DNA of 64,000 nucleotides from Marinicella marina (GCF_030065545.1 NZ_JASJNC010000007.1:186001-250000), one strand, 5' to 3'. Positions 27,195 through 36,320 are shown, counted from the stretch's first letter. Notes: a model not told the origin generated them from the sequence alone. A program made the numbers and translations.

Positions 27195-29768
27195 CTATTC
27201 AGCAAAATCATTGATGAAAATTAGATCATCTAAGACATTGATGGTGACATCGGCAACGCTGTAGTTGCCATTTTGATCGGTGACCCAATAGCGAAAATTA
27301 TCAATGCCTTGATAACCAAAATCTGAAACATAACTGACTGCGCCATTATCACGCATAAAAACCCGACCACGCTCTGGTTGTTGTATACCGTCAATCAGCA
27401 GCAAGTCATTTTCAGGGTCGCTGTCATTGACTAATAGATCCAACAAAATGGGTCTTTCTGAGGTCACTGTGAACAGATCATTGACTGCAACGGGTGGCAA
27501 ACTGTTTAAGTCGATGGAGCCGACTTCAAAAGCTTCCGACCAAGCGGTAAAAGGATCACCCAAAACACCATCCACTGCAGGCCCCAATAAGGTTTTTAAA
27601 CCCAGTTTATGAATTTCACCCGTGGCTCTGTTAGTAAAAAACTCCTCAATCACCGCATAGGGTGTGCCATCAGATGTCCTGAAATAACCATCCTCACTCA
27701 CCACAGCAATCATATCAAAGACCGGTACACCAACCTGGTCAGTCCCAGCTGGCACTGGCGTGGGTCCTATACTGTCAGTTTTGGTCCCCTGCCAATAAAC
27801 ACCGGAGCCAGCTGTGGTGGCAGGAGAAAGGAATTCATAATTGCCATTGTTGATAGATACTGCAAACTGATCAAGCTGCAAATCTGCTCCTTGTAACACC
27901 TGATCAAGCAGTGGATCAAAAAACTCATAATCTAAATTCACGTCCTCAAAAGTGGCATCAATAAGCACATATTGGTTGGTTTCTGGTGGCGGCACAGGCT
28001 CGGTATAATGCTTACTCAAAATCACTCCGATTGGCATGTTGCTGATGTGTGCCTGGTTAATCACCATGTCACTGGTATTGGTGCCAAACTCAATGCCAAA
28101 TGCGGCGGTACTGAAAGCCTCAGGTGTTTTACCAATGACATCAAAATCCTCTAACAGATAATGCGAGGTATACTCCATAGCCGCTCCCGCGCGGACCTCC
28201 CAGGCTTTGAACTTTTTAAAATGGCTGTGAATGTCATGTTGTTGGTTGGGGTTGGCTTTCACCACATACAACCCAACCGTTGAGGCAAAACTTTCATTGT
28301 CAGCAAAAGACAAAATGGGTGCATCATCCACACCAGACAGACCATTTCGAGTTAAGGCCTCAGGAAACATAAAAGCCGAACCTGGAAACGGCAACATGCC
28401 GCTGCCACGATGCAAATAAACGAACCCATGGTTGACACTCGCAGCAATGTTATTGATGCTCCTGACCATGCGACCTTGGAACCAGAAACCATCACCCGTG
28501 CGACCCATATCGAATAATTCACGGTCATTGCCATTTTTGGGATTGAAGGCGCTGTTGCCCTCAGCTTTGATTGCCAGATTATTCGACCAAGTACCAATTT
28601 CATTACCCGTTTCAGCCACAAACCCAGCACCAAATGTATCAAAAGAAACATTGTTATGAAAAATGGCATTGCTGTCATGATGCACATAGCCCCAACCAGG
28701 AGAGCCAAAAACAGCATTGCCTATTGCAATGGCTGGTTTTTCCTCATCGTTGATGCCTTTGCGGTGCAAATGAAAGGCATAACGACCACGCACATTACTC
28801 TCTGGCAGTATTACTTCAAAATCTTCAGCCTCCAGCGTCAAAAATGACTTGTCGGTGCGGCCCAGTTGCAAAAAAGAGGCATAACGAACATCAACAATGG
28901 ATTCTCCCATAAACATCACATGACCACGCTGATGGGTTGGTGTGGTTTCAGGTATTTGGGTGGCAAAGGTGATGTTCCTACTCATGTTCGCCACAGATGT
29001 TTTCAGGTCTTCACGAGGGGTTATGTGGTCGTACTGAAGGGCTGGTTCAAAAGATACCAAACCACCGTCAATGGCTGTAACAGTTACCACCTCATCTTGG
29101 GTGCCATGGTACCTGACAGCTTGAATTTGGTTGTCCCACTTCCACCCTGAAAATTTAGTTCCTGCAATCACCAAAACATCACCAACCCGCCAATTCAATG
29201 GTGTTTCAACCAATTGCAATGTTGTGTCACCTGAACGCGGGTCACTCGAGACTTTCATGTGTGGGGTCTTTTCCACACCATGTATCACCACATCACCCCT
29301 ACCCAATAAACCCCGGCCCATCAAGCTTGGGTCTTTCATAACATCCAGATCCCCATCATTGCTGAATAAGACATCTACATTGATGGCCGCTGGTATTGGA
29401 TTGTTTGCAGTACCAACAGTTAATCGCGCTGAGCCTTCAATCAATAAAGTATCAACTATCATTTGACTGGAGGAAGTCGTTGAAAATTTCAGGTGCCCAT
29501 CGACTTTGACTGCTTTGAGCACGTTGTTACTGACTTGGTCATAAACCAATTCGATCCCTGTTGGCACATGCACCCAAGCACCCTCACCAGGCACATTACC
29601 TCCTTGCCAATTGATTGGATTGAACCAAGAACCACTGACAACAGCGGTATGCGTTATGTCTTCATCATTGATCAATGCCCTTGTCATTGAGCTGTGATCA
29701 TGATCACCAGCAGCAACAACTTGAAAAGCACAAAAGATCAAAATACCACCAAAAATTTTATCAATCAT
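27195..29768 (-). CDS. exported G8-domain protein resembling CEMIP/PKHD1L1, with Ig-like C-terminal domain and GFE-like tail
   Basis: 857 residues, signal peptide 1-20, good AGGAG ribosome-binding site. A G8 domain covers about residues 35-160 (SGSWFNPINWQGGNVPGEG, then LKFSTTSSSQMIVDTLLIEG). A long beta-helix-like region follows, with phrases such as GRGDVVIHGVEKTPHM and FHLHRKGIND, known from vertebrate hyaluronan-depolymerising CEMIP/TMEM2 and their bacterial relatives. The end is a cadherin/Big_9-like repeat (PPVAVNDLFTV to VADVTINV) and the tail DDLIFINDFAE. A glycan-degrading or glycan-binding role is inferred from the family, not shown. Confidence 0.75.
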   Translation of the reverse strand: MIDKIFGGILIFCAFQVVAAGDHDHSSMTRALINDEDITHTAVVSGSWFNPINWQGGNVPGEGAWVHVPTGIELVYDQVSNNVLKAVKVDGHLKFSTTSSSQMIVDTLLIEGSARLTVGTANNPIPAAINVDVLFSNDGDLDVMKDPSLMGRGLLGRGDVVIHGVEKTPHMKVSSDPRSGDTTLQLVETPLNWRVGDVLVIAGTKFSGWKWDNQIQAVRYHGTQDEVVTVTAIDGGLVSFEPALQYDHITPREDLKTSVANMSRNITFATQIPETTPTHQRGHVMFMGESIVDVRYASFLQLGRTDKSFLTLEAEDFEVILPESNVRGRYAFHLHRKGINDEEKPAIAIGNAVFGSPGWGYVHHDSNAIFHNNVSFDTFGAGFVAETGNEIGTWSNNLAIKAEGNSAFNPKNGNDRELFDMGRTGDGFWFQGRMVRSINNIAASVNHGFVYLHRGSGMLPFPGSAFMFPEALTRNGLSGVDDAPILSFADNESFASTVGLYVVKANPNQQHDIHSHFKKFKAWEVRAGAAMEYTSHYLLEDFDVIGKTPEAFSTAAFGIEFGTNTSDMVINQAHISNMPIGVILSKHYTEPVPPPETNQYVLIDATFEDVNLDYEFFDPLLDQVLQGADLQLDQFAVSINNGNYEFLSPATTAGSGVYWQGTKTDSIGPTPVPAGTDQVGVPVFDMIAVVSEDGYFRTSDGTPYAVIEEFFTNRATGEIHKLGLKTLLGPAVDGVLGDPFTAWSEAFEVGSIDLNSLPPVAVNDLFTVTSERPILLDLLVNDSDPENDLLLIDGIQQPERGRVFMRDNGAVSYVSDFGYQGIDNFRYWVTDQNGNYSVADVTINVLDDLIFINDFAE

Positions 29769-29887
29769 GGGCGCTTACTCCTCAGAAAATTAATACCATG
29801 CTTTCAGCAATAATAAGTGGAGTGGAAAACAATTAACAACCCCAAAAACACTTTAGCAGCAATCATCATTAAAAAAGGATAAATCCA

Positions 29888-30787
29888 TCACATAGATGAC
29901 TGTAAAAGTTTAAATTCAGCCGGCACAGGTGCCAGCCAAGTCATTCCATTGAAGTTCAGTTGGTGGGCATGCAAGTAGAGCTTTCTGGATAAATCAGCTT
30001 GTTTTTTACCATAAAATTCATCTCCTACCACTGGGTGGCCGATGTGTTTGGCGTGCACCCTGATTTGATGGGTTCGACCTTGAGATATTTCACACTCAAC
30101 CAAGGTGTATTGCCGAAAATGTTTCAGGGGTTTGAATCTGGTCTGTGCTGATTTACCACTTTGGCTGACAATCACATGCCTGAAGCCATTGACTCGATAA
30201 TCAACGTCCAGTGAAGCATTCACTTCGACAGGTTGTTCAACAGCGCCAGTTAAAACCGCCAAATATGTTTTCTCTACCACGCCATCAATCAAGCCTTGTT
30301 GAAAACGCAATAAAGCGGCTCTGTTTTTGCTCAATAACAGACAACCACTGGTATCCTTGTCCAAACGATGGGCTAATTGGACTGCTTCGTAGCCAGAAAT
30401 TGAGTTGATCACTTCAATTATCCCAAAATCGTGACCAGATCCTTTGTGTACAGGTGTTCCAGCTGGTTTATCTAAAACCAAATAATCCTCATCCTCAAAA
30501 ATTTTAGTTTGTAAAACCATGTGTTGTTCTTGCTCAGAAACATTGACAGGTTCCTTATCCACATAAAACACAAACGGCGGTACCCTAATTTGGTCACCAC
30601 ATTGCAATTTCAATGTTGGTTTGATGCGTTTGCCATTGACTCGGATTTGTCCTTTGCGCATTAATTTATAACAAGTAGACTTGGCCAATTGTTTGCGCTG
30701 TTTCAACAAATAGTTATCCACCCGCTGTCCAGCATCGTTTTGAGTCACAGTAAAAATCGGCTTTTTGTCGGGTATATTGGGCATCAT
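29888..30787 (-). CDS. rluC: 23S rRNA pseudouridine synthase RluC
   Basis: 299 residues. The N-terminal S4 domain (RVDNYLLKQRKQLAKSTCYK, then IRVNGKRIKP) binds RNA. The RsuA/RluA catalytic domain carries AHRLDKDTSGCLLLSKN with the nucleophilic Asp, and ISQGRTHQIRVHAKHIGHP. RluC isomerises uridines 955, 2504 and 2580 of 23S rRNA in E. coli. It is divergent from rne exactly as in E. coli, which supports RluC over RluD. The start is one of two adjacent ATGs (30787 or 30784). Confidence 0.92.
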   Translation of the reverse strand: MMPNIPDKKPIFTVTQNDAGQRVDNYLLKQRKQLAKSTCYKLMRKGQIRVNGKRIKPTLKLQCGDQIRVPPFVFYVDKEPVNVSEQEQHMVLQTKIFEDEDYLVLDKPAGTPVHKGSGHDFGIIEVINSISGYEAVQLAHRLDKDTSGCLLLSKNRAALLRFQQGLIDGVVEKTYLAVLTGAVEQPVEVNASLDVDYRVNGFRHVIVSQSGKSAQTRFKPLKHFRQYTLVECEISQGRTHQIRVHAKHIGHPVVGDEFYGKKQADLSRKLYLHAHQLNFNGMTWLAPVPAEFKLLQSSM

Positions 30788-31277
30788 CTCGCTGTTTTAA
30801 CAGATAATCATGTGAATGAGACAAAAAAATGTTAAAATCTGCCAAATCTCAGAACCAGCTGTTCTGATGACATGAAATTTTCGGTAATCGAATTGAATTT
30901 TTACCGAACAAAAAGATTAAAAAACTGCCTGGTTCCAAGGACGCGATACAACATTCGCAGGAACAGACAATCATTGGATGGATGATAGGCACTACTGAAT
31001 GGAACGAGACCATTTCAGTCAAAAAATAACATGAAATCTGGTTATCACTGCAATCAAATAACCAACGATAAGCGAAAAGCAAAACAACGCGAGTGGGAAC
31101 TGAGTGGCTGATGAACTTCAATCATTCAAACAGTGTCTGAAACAATTGACACAACTTAAATATCTGCGACATCGAAAACAGCTTTCAACCGCCCAATTGG
31201 CTTGTTGAGAGCACTATTGTGCTTATTTGGCATCACTGAATGGATCATCGTTCCTTTAAATATAAAAAGGAACACAA
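30788..31277 (+). promoter_or_regulatory. rne leader (5' UTR) with several hairpins
   Basis: About 490 bases upstream of rne with no gene but dense inverted repeats: TCAGAAC/GTTCTGA (30849-30867), TTCGGTAA/TTACCGAA (30880-30908), a compound stem built on GTTCC/GGAAC with inner GCGA/TCGC (30928-30966), TGGTTAT/ATAACCA (31039-31064) and AGCAC/GTGCT (31210-31223). In E. coli the rne 5' UTR is long and structured, and RNase E binds it to limit its own mRNA. The same autoregulation is likely here. The promoters of rne and rluC must lie at the left end, but I cannot fix them. Confidence 0.6.
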
Positions 31278-34200
31278 ATGAAAAGAATGTTAATCAACGC
31301 GACCCACACCGATGAAATTCGTGTGGCTATCGCCGATGGTCAAAAACTCTACGATTTAGACATCGACTCGGCGGGACATTACCGCAAAAAAGGCAACATC
31401 TACAAAGCCAAAATCACCCGCATAGAACCCTCATTAGAAGCCTGTTTTGTCAATTACGGCTCAGAAAGACACGGTTTCCTGCCTTACAAAGAAATCAGCC
31501 CTGCTTATTGTAAACAAGCACCTCGAGGCAAAGCCAGACTACCCATCAATGAAGCCTTAAACGAAGGCGATGAAATCATTGTTCAAGTTAACAAAGAAGA
31601 AAGAGGCAACAAAGGGGCCGCACTGAGCACTTTTATTTCCTTGGCCGGTAGGTACCTGGTTTACATGCCCGGCAACCACCGTGCTGGTGGTATTTCCCGC
31701 CAAATCAGGGGTGAAAAAAGAACCCATTTACAAGACATCATGCGACGTTTGGAAATTCCAAAGAATGATGGGGTAATCATCAGAACGGCAGGTTTAGGCA
31801 GAACATTTGAAGAACTGCATTGGGACTTCAACTACCTGAAACAAGTATGGGAAGCCATTCAGTCAACAGCCAAACAGAAAAAAGGTCCATTCTTTATCTA
31901 CCAAGAAAGTGATTTATTCATCAGAGCGCTGCGAGACTACTTACAGCCTGACATTGGTGAGATTTTGATTGATGACCGTGAGTCTTACGAGAAGGCACGC
32001 GAATTCATGCAGCAAGTCATGCCGCACAACCTGAAAAAACTATCTTATTACAATGACAACACACCACTGTTTTCAAGGTATCAAATAGAACGCCAAATTC
32101 AGTCTGCCTTTGAACGTGAGGTCAAATTACCATCTGGTGGCGCCCTGGTGATAGATCAAACCGAAGCTTTGCTATCAATCGATATCAACTCAGCCAAAGC
32201 AACCAAAGGCATTGATGTAGAAACCACTGCACTGAACACCAATTTAGAAGCGGCTGATGAAATTGCCCGCCAATTAAAAATTCGTGATTTAGGTGGCTTG
32301 GTGGTCATTGACTTCATCGATATGCGCAACCACAAAAACCAGCGCGAAGTAGAAAACCGCATGCGAGATGCGGCTGAATCAGATCGTGCTCGCGTTCAAA
32401 TCGGTAAAATATCGAAATTTGGCTTGCTTGAAATGTCGCGCCAAAGATTGCGTTCATCGATTTCTGACTCAAGCCAAATCACCTGCCCTACTTGTGGCGG
32501 CCACGGTTACATCCGCTCCATGGAATCGTTGGTGATTTCAGTCATCCGACTGACTGAAGAAGAAATGATCAAGCCCAAAACGGGTCGCGTGGTCATTCAA
32601 GCTCCAGTTGAGACAGCCAACAAAATACTCAACGAAAAACGCACCGAATTGTCAGAAATGGAAAGTCGCCATGGTGTAGAAGTTTCAATCATTTCAAACG
32701 AAAACTTGAGCTTCCCAGATTTTCATGTACAACGCTTGAACACCAACGAATCTAACATCAACGTAGATGCCATTGAGCTGGTTAAACCTGAGGATTGTCA
32801 CAAACCAGTATCTATTGATCCACCTGCTCCAACGGTTGAGAGCCCGGCTTTAAGAATGGTTAAACCCGAAAACCAAGCACCAAAACGTTCTTTGGGCTTG
32901 GCCATCACATCGTGGTTCAAGGGTATTTTTGCTGGCAACAAAGAAAGCAACAAGAAAAAGCCTCAGAGAAAAGCACCACACAAGAAAAATCCTCACCAGA
33001 GAACAGCCAAAGGGGGTCAACAAAAAAATAACCGCAATCAAAAGCAAGGTGCTAAAAAGCCAACCCACCAAAAACAGAACAACAGGCAGCAGCCCAATAA
33101 GCAGCAGCAAAACAAACAACAACATAATAAGCAGCAGCCTAATAAGCAAAACAAAAAGAAACAGCCACAAAAAAACCAAAAACCTGTCAATCAAGCTGGA
33201 AAACCGGCGCAAAACAAGCAACAACCACAAAAAGCGCAGAACAAGAACCAACAGCAAAACCAAGCTGCAAACAATAAACAAGGCACTAAAAAAGTCAGCA
33301 ACAACAATAACAGCAACAACAATAACAGTGGCAACAAGAACCAAAACAACAAACCACAACAGCAAAAGGCCACTAAGTCGATTTATGGCAACAAAAATCA
33401 AAATCGTGGCAAAAATAATGAGACCAATGAGGGCAATAACAGCACAGTAGATGCCAAAAAGATGAGCCGCCCATTGGGCAGCGTTGCTGAATTGGCTGCC
33501 AAAAAAGAGCCCAAAGTGCCATCAGGTGCGAAAAAACCAAGACCCATTGACAGCATCAACGTAGAAGGCAAATCTTTACAAGACAATCAAGCCAACCAAC
33601 CTGTCAATAAGAAACCAGCTGATAAAAAACCTGTCGATAAAAAACCTGTCGATAAAAAACCTGTCGATAAAAAACCTGTCGATAAAAAACCTGTCGATAA
33701 AAAACCTGTCGATAAAAAACCTGTCGATAAAAAACCTGTCGATAAAAAACCTGTCGATAAAAAACCTGTCGATAAGAAACCTGTCGATAAGACACCTGTC
33801 GATAAGAAACCTGTCGATAAGAAACCTGTCGATAAGAAACCTGTCGATAAGAAACCAGCTGATAAGAAACCTGTCGATAAGAAACCGGCTGATAAGAAAC
33901 CGGCTGATAAGAAACCGGCTGATAAGAAACCGGCTGATAAGAAACCGGCTGATAAGAAACCGGCTGATAAGAAACCGGCTGATAAGAAACCGGCTGATAA
34001 AAAACTGGCTGATAAGCAACCAGCTGATAAGCAACCAGCTGAAAAGAAACCAGCTGATAAGAAACCAGCTGATAAGAAACCAGCTGATAAGAAACCAGCT
34101 GATAAGAAACCAGCTGATAAGAAACCAGCTGATAAGCAACCAGCTGATAAGCAACCAGCTGATAAAAAACCAGTTGATAAAAAACCAGTTGATAAAAAAC

Positions 34201-34283
34201 CAGCTGATAAGAAACCAGCTGAATCAAATATCACCGCGAAGATGATTAAGCCTGGTTTATACCAAGCCAAAAAGAAAGATTGA
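31278..34283 (+). CDS. rne: ribonuclease E
   Basis: 1001 residues. The catalytic half is canonical: S1 domain near 35-125, RNase H-like and 5'-sensor parts, the two metal Asp residues in LLSIDINSAKAT and VVIDFIDM, and a zinc-link CPTCGGHGYIRS. A membrane-binding amphipathic helix is likely at SLGLAITSWFKGIFAG (near 537-552). The C-terminal scaffold is Lys/Gln/Asn-rich (about 550-720) and then consists of 41 pentapeptides PVDKK/PADKK (775-979). It is the core endonuclease of mRNA decay and rRNA/tRNA processing. The start has an AGGA site. The repeat tail replaces the usual enolase/PNPase-binding region, and no recognisable degradosome motifs were found in it. Confidence 0.95.
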   Translation: MKRMLINATHTDEIRVAIADGQKLYDLDIDSAGHYRKKGNIYKAKITRIEPSLEACFVNYGSERHGFLPYKEISPAYCKQAPRGKARLPINEALNEGDEIIVQVNKEERGNKGAALSTFISLAGRYLVYMPGNHRAGGISRQIRGEKRTHLQDIMRRLEIPKNDGVIIRTAGLGRTFEELHWDFNYLKQVWEAIQSTAKQKKGPFFIYQESDLFIRALRDYLQPDIGEILIDDRESYEKAREFMQQVMPHNLKKLSYYNDNTPLFSRYQIERQIQSAFEREVKLPSGGALVIDQTEALLSIDINSAKATKGIDVETTALNTNLEAADEIARQLKIRDLGGLVVIDFIDMRNHKNQREVENRMRDAAESDRARVQIGKISKFGLLEMSRQRLRSSISDSSQITCPTCGGHGYIRSMESLVISVIRLTEEEMIKPKTGRVVIQAPVETANKILNEKRTELSEMESRHGVEVSIISNENLSFPDFHVQRLNTNESNINVDAIELVKPEDCHKPVSIDPPAPTVESPALRMVKPENQAPKRSLGLAITSWFKGIFAGNKESNKKKPQRKAPHKKNPHQRTAKGGQQKNNRNQKQGAKKPTHQKQNNRQQPNKQQQNKQQHNKQQPNKQNKKKQPQKNQKPVNQAGKPAQNKQQPQKAQNKNQQQNQAANNKQGTKKVSNNNNSNNNNSGNKNQNNKPQQQKATKSIYGNKNQNRGKNNETNEGNNSTVDAKKMSRPLGSVAELAAKKEPKVPSGAKKPRPIDSINVEGKSLQDNQANQPVNKKPADKKPVDKKPVDKKPVDKKPVDKKPVDKKPVDKKPVDKKPVDKKPVDKKPVDKKPVDKTPVDKKPVDKKPVDKKPVDKKPADKKPVDKKPADKKPADKKPADKKPADKKPADKKPADKKPADKKPADKKLADKQPADKQPAEKKPADKKPADKKPADKKPADKKPADKKPADKQPADKQPADKKPVDKKPVDKKPADKKPAESNITAKMIKPGLYQAKKKD
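33600..34214 (+). repeat. 41 tandem copies of a 15-bp unit within rne
   Basis: The units have the form CCTGTCGATAAAAAA or CCAGCTGATAAGAAA and encode Pro-(Val/Ala)-Asp-Lys-Lys. The variants occur in blocks: Val units with AAAAAA first, then Val with AAGAAA, then Ala with GGCT, then Ala with AGCT and scattered CAA (Gln) variants. Block homogeneity is what repeated slippage or unequal exchange leaves. The unit is a multiple of three without stops in most frames, which explains long open frames on the opposite strand. Confidence 0.97.
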
Positions 34284-34306
34284 TTGATTTTCAATCAGCC
34301 AAAATA

Positions 34307-34335
34307 AAGCCTGAACTTCAATTCAGGCTTTTTTT
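34307..34335 (+). terminator. intrinsic terminator of rne
   Basis: A perfect 9-bp stem (AAGCCTGAA/TTCAGGCTT) with a six-base loop is followed directly by a run of T (34329-34335). It lies 24 bases past the rne stop and before the convergent clp-type gene. Confidence 0.9.
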
Positions 34336-34353
34336 ATGTTTGTGTTTAATTAA

Positions 34354-35082
34354 TCAGCTGATGGATGGCTTGTCTTCTCGGTCATGCAAAACCACAATGG
34401 TGTGACCTTTGACTGCAAGATTACCCTGCTCTTGTAAATCTTTTAACACCCGGCCAGCCATTTCCCGTGAACAACCCACAATGCGTGATATTTCCTGGCG
34501 TGATATTTTTATTTGGGTACCATCTGGGTGAGACAAAGCATTGGGTTCTTTGCATAAATCCATCAATGTTCGTGCAATCCTGCCAGTCACATCAAGAAAC
34601 GCCAAGCGATGGACTTTGCGTGAAGTTTGCAACAAACGATGGGTTAATTGAGTCCCGATGGCATATAAGATGTGCTTGGCATCGTCTTTTAATTCAGACT
34701 CAAACAATTGGCCCAAACGCAGGTAGCCAATCTCAGCCACTTCGGTTTTCTCTTTGGCTTTAACCATCACTTCACGGCGCTCAGTTTTCATAAACAAACC
34801 CATTTCGCCGATGAAATCACCTTTATTCAAATAAGCAAGTACCAGCTCTTTGCCTTCCTCGTTTTCATAGGAAATGGTCACAGATCCACTGACGATATAA
34901 TACAGTGTATTGGCCAAGTCGCCGGGGCGAATGATGGTGGTTTTGTTGGGGAATTTGCGGCGATGACACATCGAAAGAAAACGATTCAAAGACTCAACGT
35001 TTAATTTAAAAAAACTTGAGTTTTGAAAACGTTCGCTTAAATACAGCTCATCAAAGGTTGCATTATCAAATGCGTCTGACAT
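34354..35082 (-). CDS. Crp/Clp-type global transcription regulator
   Basis: 242 residues: cyclic-nucleotide-binding fold (about 25-145), dimer helix, and a C-terminal HTH with ISRQEISRIVGCSREMAGRV, nearly the E. coli Crp recognition helix. The ligand loop reads GEMGLFMKTERREVMVKA. The Arg that contacts the cAMP phosphate is kept (Arg103), but the next residue, Ser83 in E. coli Crp, is Glu104, as in Xanthomonas Clp, where the equivalent Glu is important for binding c-di-GMP instead of cAMP. This protein is therefore more likely to be a Clp-type c-di-GMP-responsive regulator; the DNA target should resemble TGTGA-N6-TCACA. Confidence 0.88.
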   Translation of the reverse strand: MSDAFDNATFDELYLSERFQNSSFFKLNVESLNRFLSMCHRRKFPNKTTIIRPGDLANTLYYIVSGSVTISYENEEGKELVLAYLNKGDFIGEMGLFMKTERREVMVKAKEKTEVAEIGYLRLGQLFESELKDDAKHILYAIGTQLTHRLLQTSRKVHRLAFLDVTGRIARTLMDLCKEPNALSHPDGTQIKISRQEISRIVGCSREMAGRVLKDLQEQGNLAVKGHTIVVLHDREDKPSIS

Positions 35083-35176
35083 ATCTTTTCTCTCTTTTCA
35101 TGCAGATAGTTACTGAGACTTGGAAACAGTACAACCCAACACTTACACATACCTAAGCATTAAGTTTACTCCTTTT

Positions 35177-36130
35177 TTACTCCTTTTGGAATACTGCTTC
35201 GCATTCAATCAACAGGTCTTCACGACAGATATCACCCTCGAGGATGACAAAAGAATCTATATTGCGCTGCTGCAAGTGATCAATGACCAGCTGCAAATCA
35301 TGCCCATTGCGCAAATAAAAACGAAACATACCCGAACTTATCGCTTGTTTGATGCCGCCCTCGTCCATCAAAGCTTGGATGTTGGTCAAACATTCGTGAA
35401 ATTGGGCGCTCAAATCATTCAAGTGTTTGGTTTCATGCCCCACCACGCTGGCCGTACCACTGCACATCAACAAATCACCATAAAGCATTGCTCTGGAGAA
35501 CCGAGGCTGTTTGGGTGCGTATTTTTTGGGGTACTCCCAGGCAGATATTTGCCTTTTATTTTCAATCACTTGACCAGGCGCTTGGCTGAACAGGAAAACA
35601 AAACTGTGGCGACCATTGTGACAGCCAATAGCAGTAGCTGCAGGATTTGGTTGCTGCAACTGATCGAGTTTTTCCATCACTTCATGCCTGGCAACACAAA
35701 ACCCTTGGTAGCGCTCCATGCCATTGGTCTTACCATGGATGTCATTGAGGTAATTCCATGTTCTTAACAAATTCGGATAACCCAGTTCTTGGCTCAAAGT
35801 ATAGGCATGGTGGTACACCTCATGGGTGGTTGAGGCCAAATCTTGATCTGCTACATCACAGGAAATAACCAGGTGCTGAGCAGACTGGGTGATTTGCACT
35901 GGCAATGGCGCGTTTGCGACAACCCGATTGACTTTTGAAGCATCGAACCAATATTCCATGTAGTTGTTTGAACAAGCCAATTTCTCTAATGGCATCAATG
36001 CTTGAATAGCGTCAGTTGAATCACCTGATGGCGCCTCAGTGCTGGCATCAACCACCAACAAAACATCGCGATTAGACGTCAGACCCACATGTAATTGGTT
36101 TTGACTTTTTGTGGAAGATTCTGGCTTCAT
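35177..36130 (-). CDS. FkbO/Hyg5/XanB2-like chorismatase
   Basis: 317 residues. The segments HEVYHHAYTLSQELGYPNLL, RTWNYLNDIH, GMERYQGFCVARHEVM and PAATAIG are characteristic of the chorismatase family, which hydrolyses chorismate to a dihydroxy acid or to 3-/4-hydroxybenzoate. In Xanthomonas, XanB2 makes 3-HBA for xanthomonadin and 4-HBA for ubiquinone, replacing UbiC. A similar supply role is plausible here but the product cannot be called from sequence. It is upstream of the clp-type gene on the same strand, 94 bases away. Confidence 0.75.
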   Translation of the reverse strand: MKPESSTKSQNQLHVGLTSNRDVLLVVDASTEAPSGDSTDAIQALMPLEKLACSNNYMEYWFDASKVNRVVANAPLPVQITQSAQHLVISCDVADQDLASTTHEVYHHAYTLSQELGYPNLLRTWNYLNDIHGKTNGMERYQGFCVARHEVMEKLDQLQQPNPAATAIGCHNGRHSFVFLFSQAPGQVIENKRQISAWEYPKKYAPKQPRFSRAMLYGDLLMCSGTASVVGHETKHLNDLSAQFHECLTNIQALMDEGGIKQAISSGMFRFYLRNGHDLQLVIDHLQQRNIDSFVILEGDICREDLLIECEAVFQKE

Positions 36131-36259
36131 ATACTCAAAAAAAAGATGTTCTGGTAGCTCAATTTATAGCGGTCTGCCATTATCGTCAATTCAACAACAT
36201 TTAACAATGGCTGAAGATAATAATTCAAATTAGCCGACAATCTTTTGTGCTTAATTCAT

Positions 36260-36287
36260 TTGATTCACTTAAAATAGGTACCATACT
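36260..36287 (+). promoter_or_regulatory. candidate cysS promoter
   Basis: TTGATT (36260-36265) and CATACT (36282-36287) are spaced by 16 bases and lie 34 bases before the cysS ATG, giving a short leader. The match is moderate and no operator is visible. Confidence 0.3.
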
Positions 36288-36320
36288 ACTAACCTGCTAA
36301 TAATTTAAATCAATTACATC

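Noticed and set aside
33600-34214. Possible CRISPR array because of regular short repeats
   Set aside because: Units abut without unique spacers and stay in the rne reading frame.
33576-34294. Long open frames in all three minus-strand frames across the rne repeat
   Set aside because: They are made by a 15-bp unit without stops in any frame; the plus-strand frame continues a canonical RNase E.
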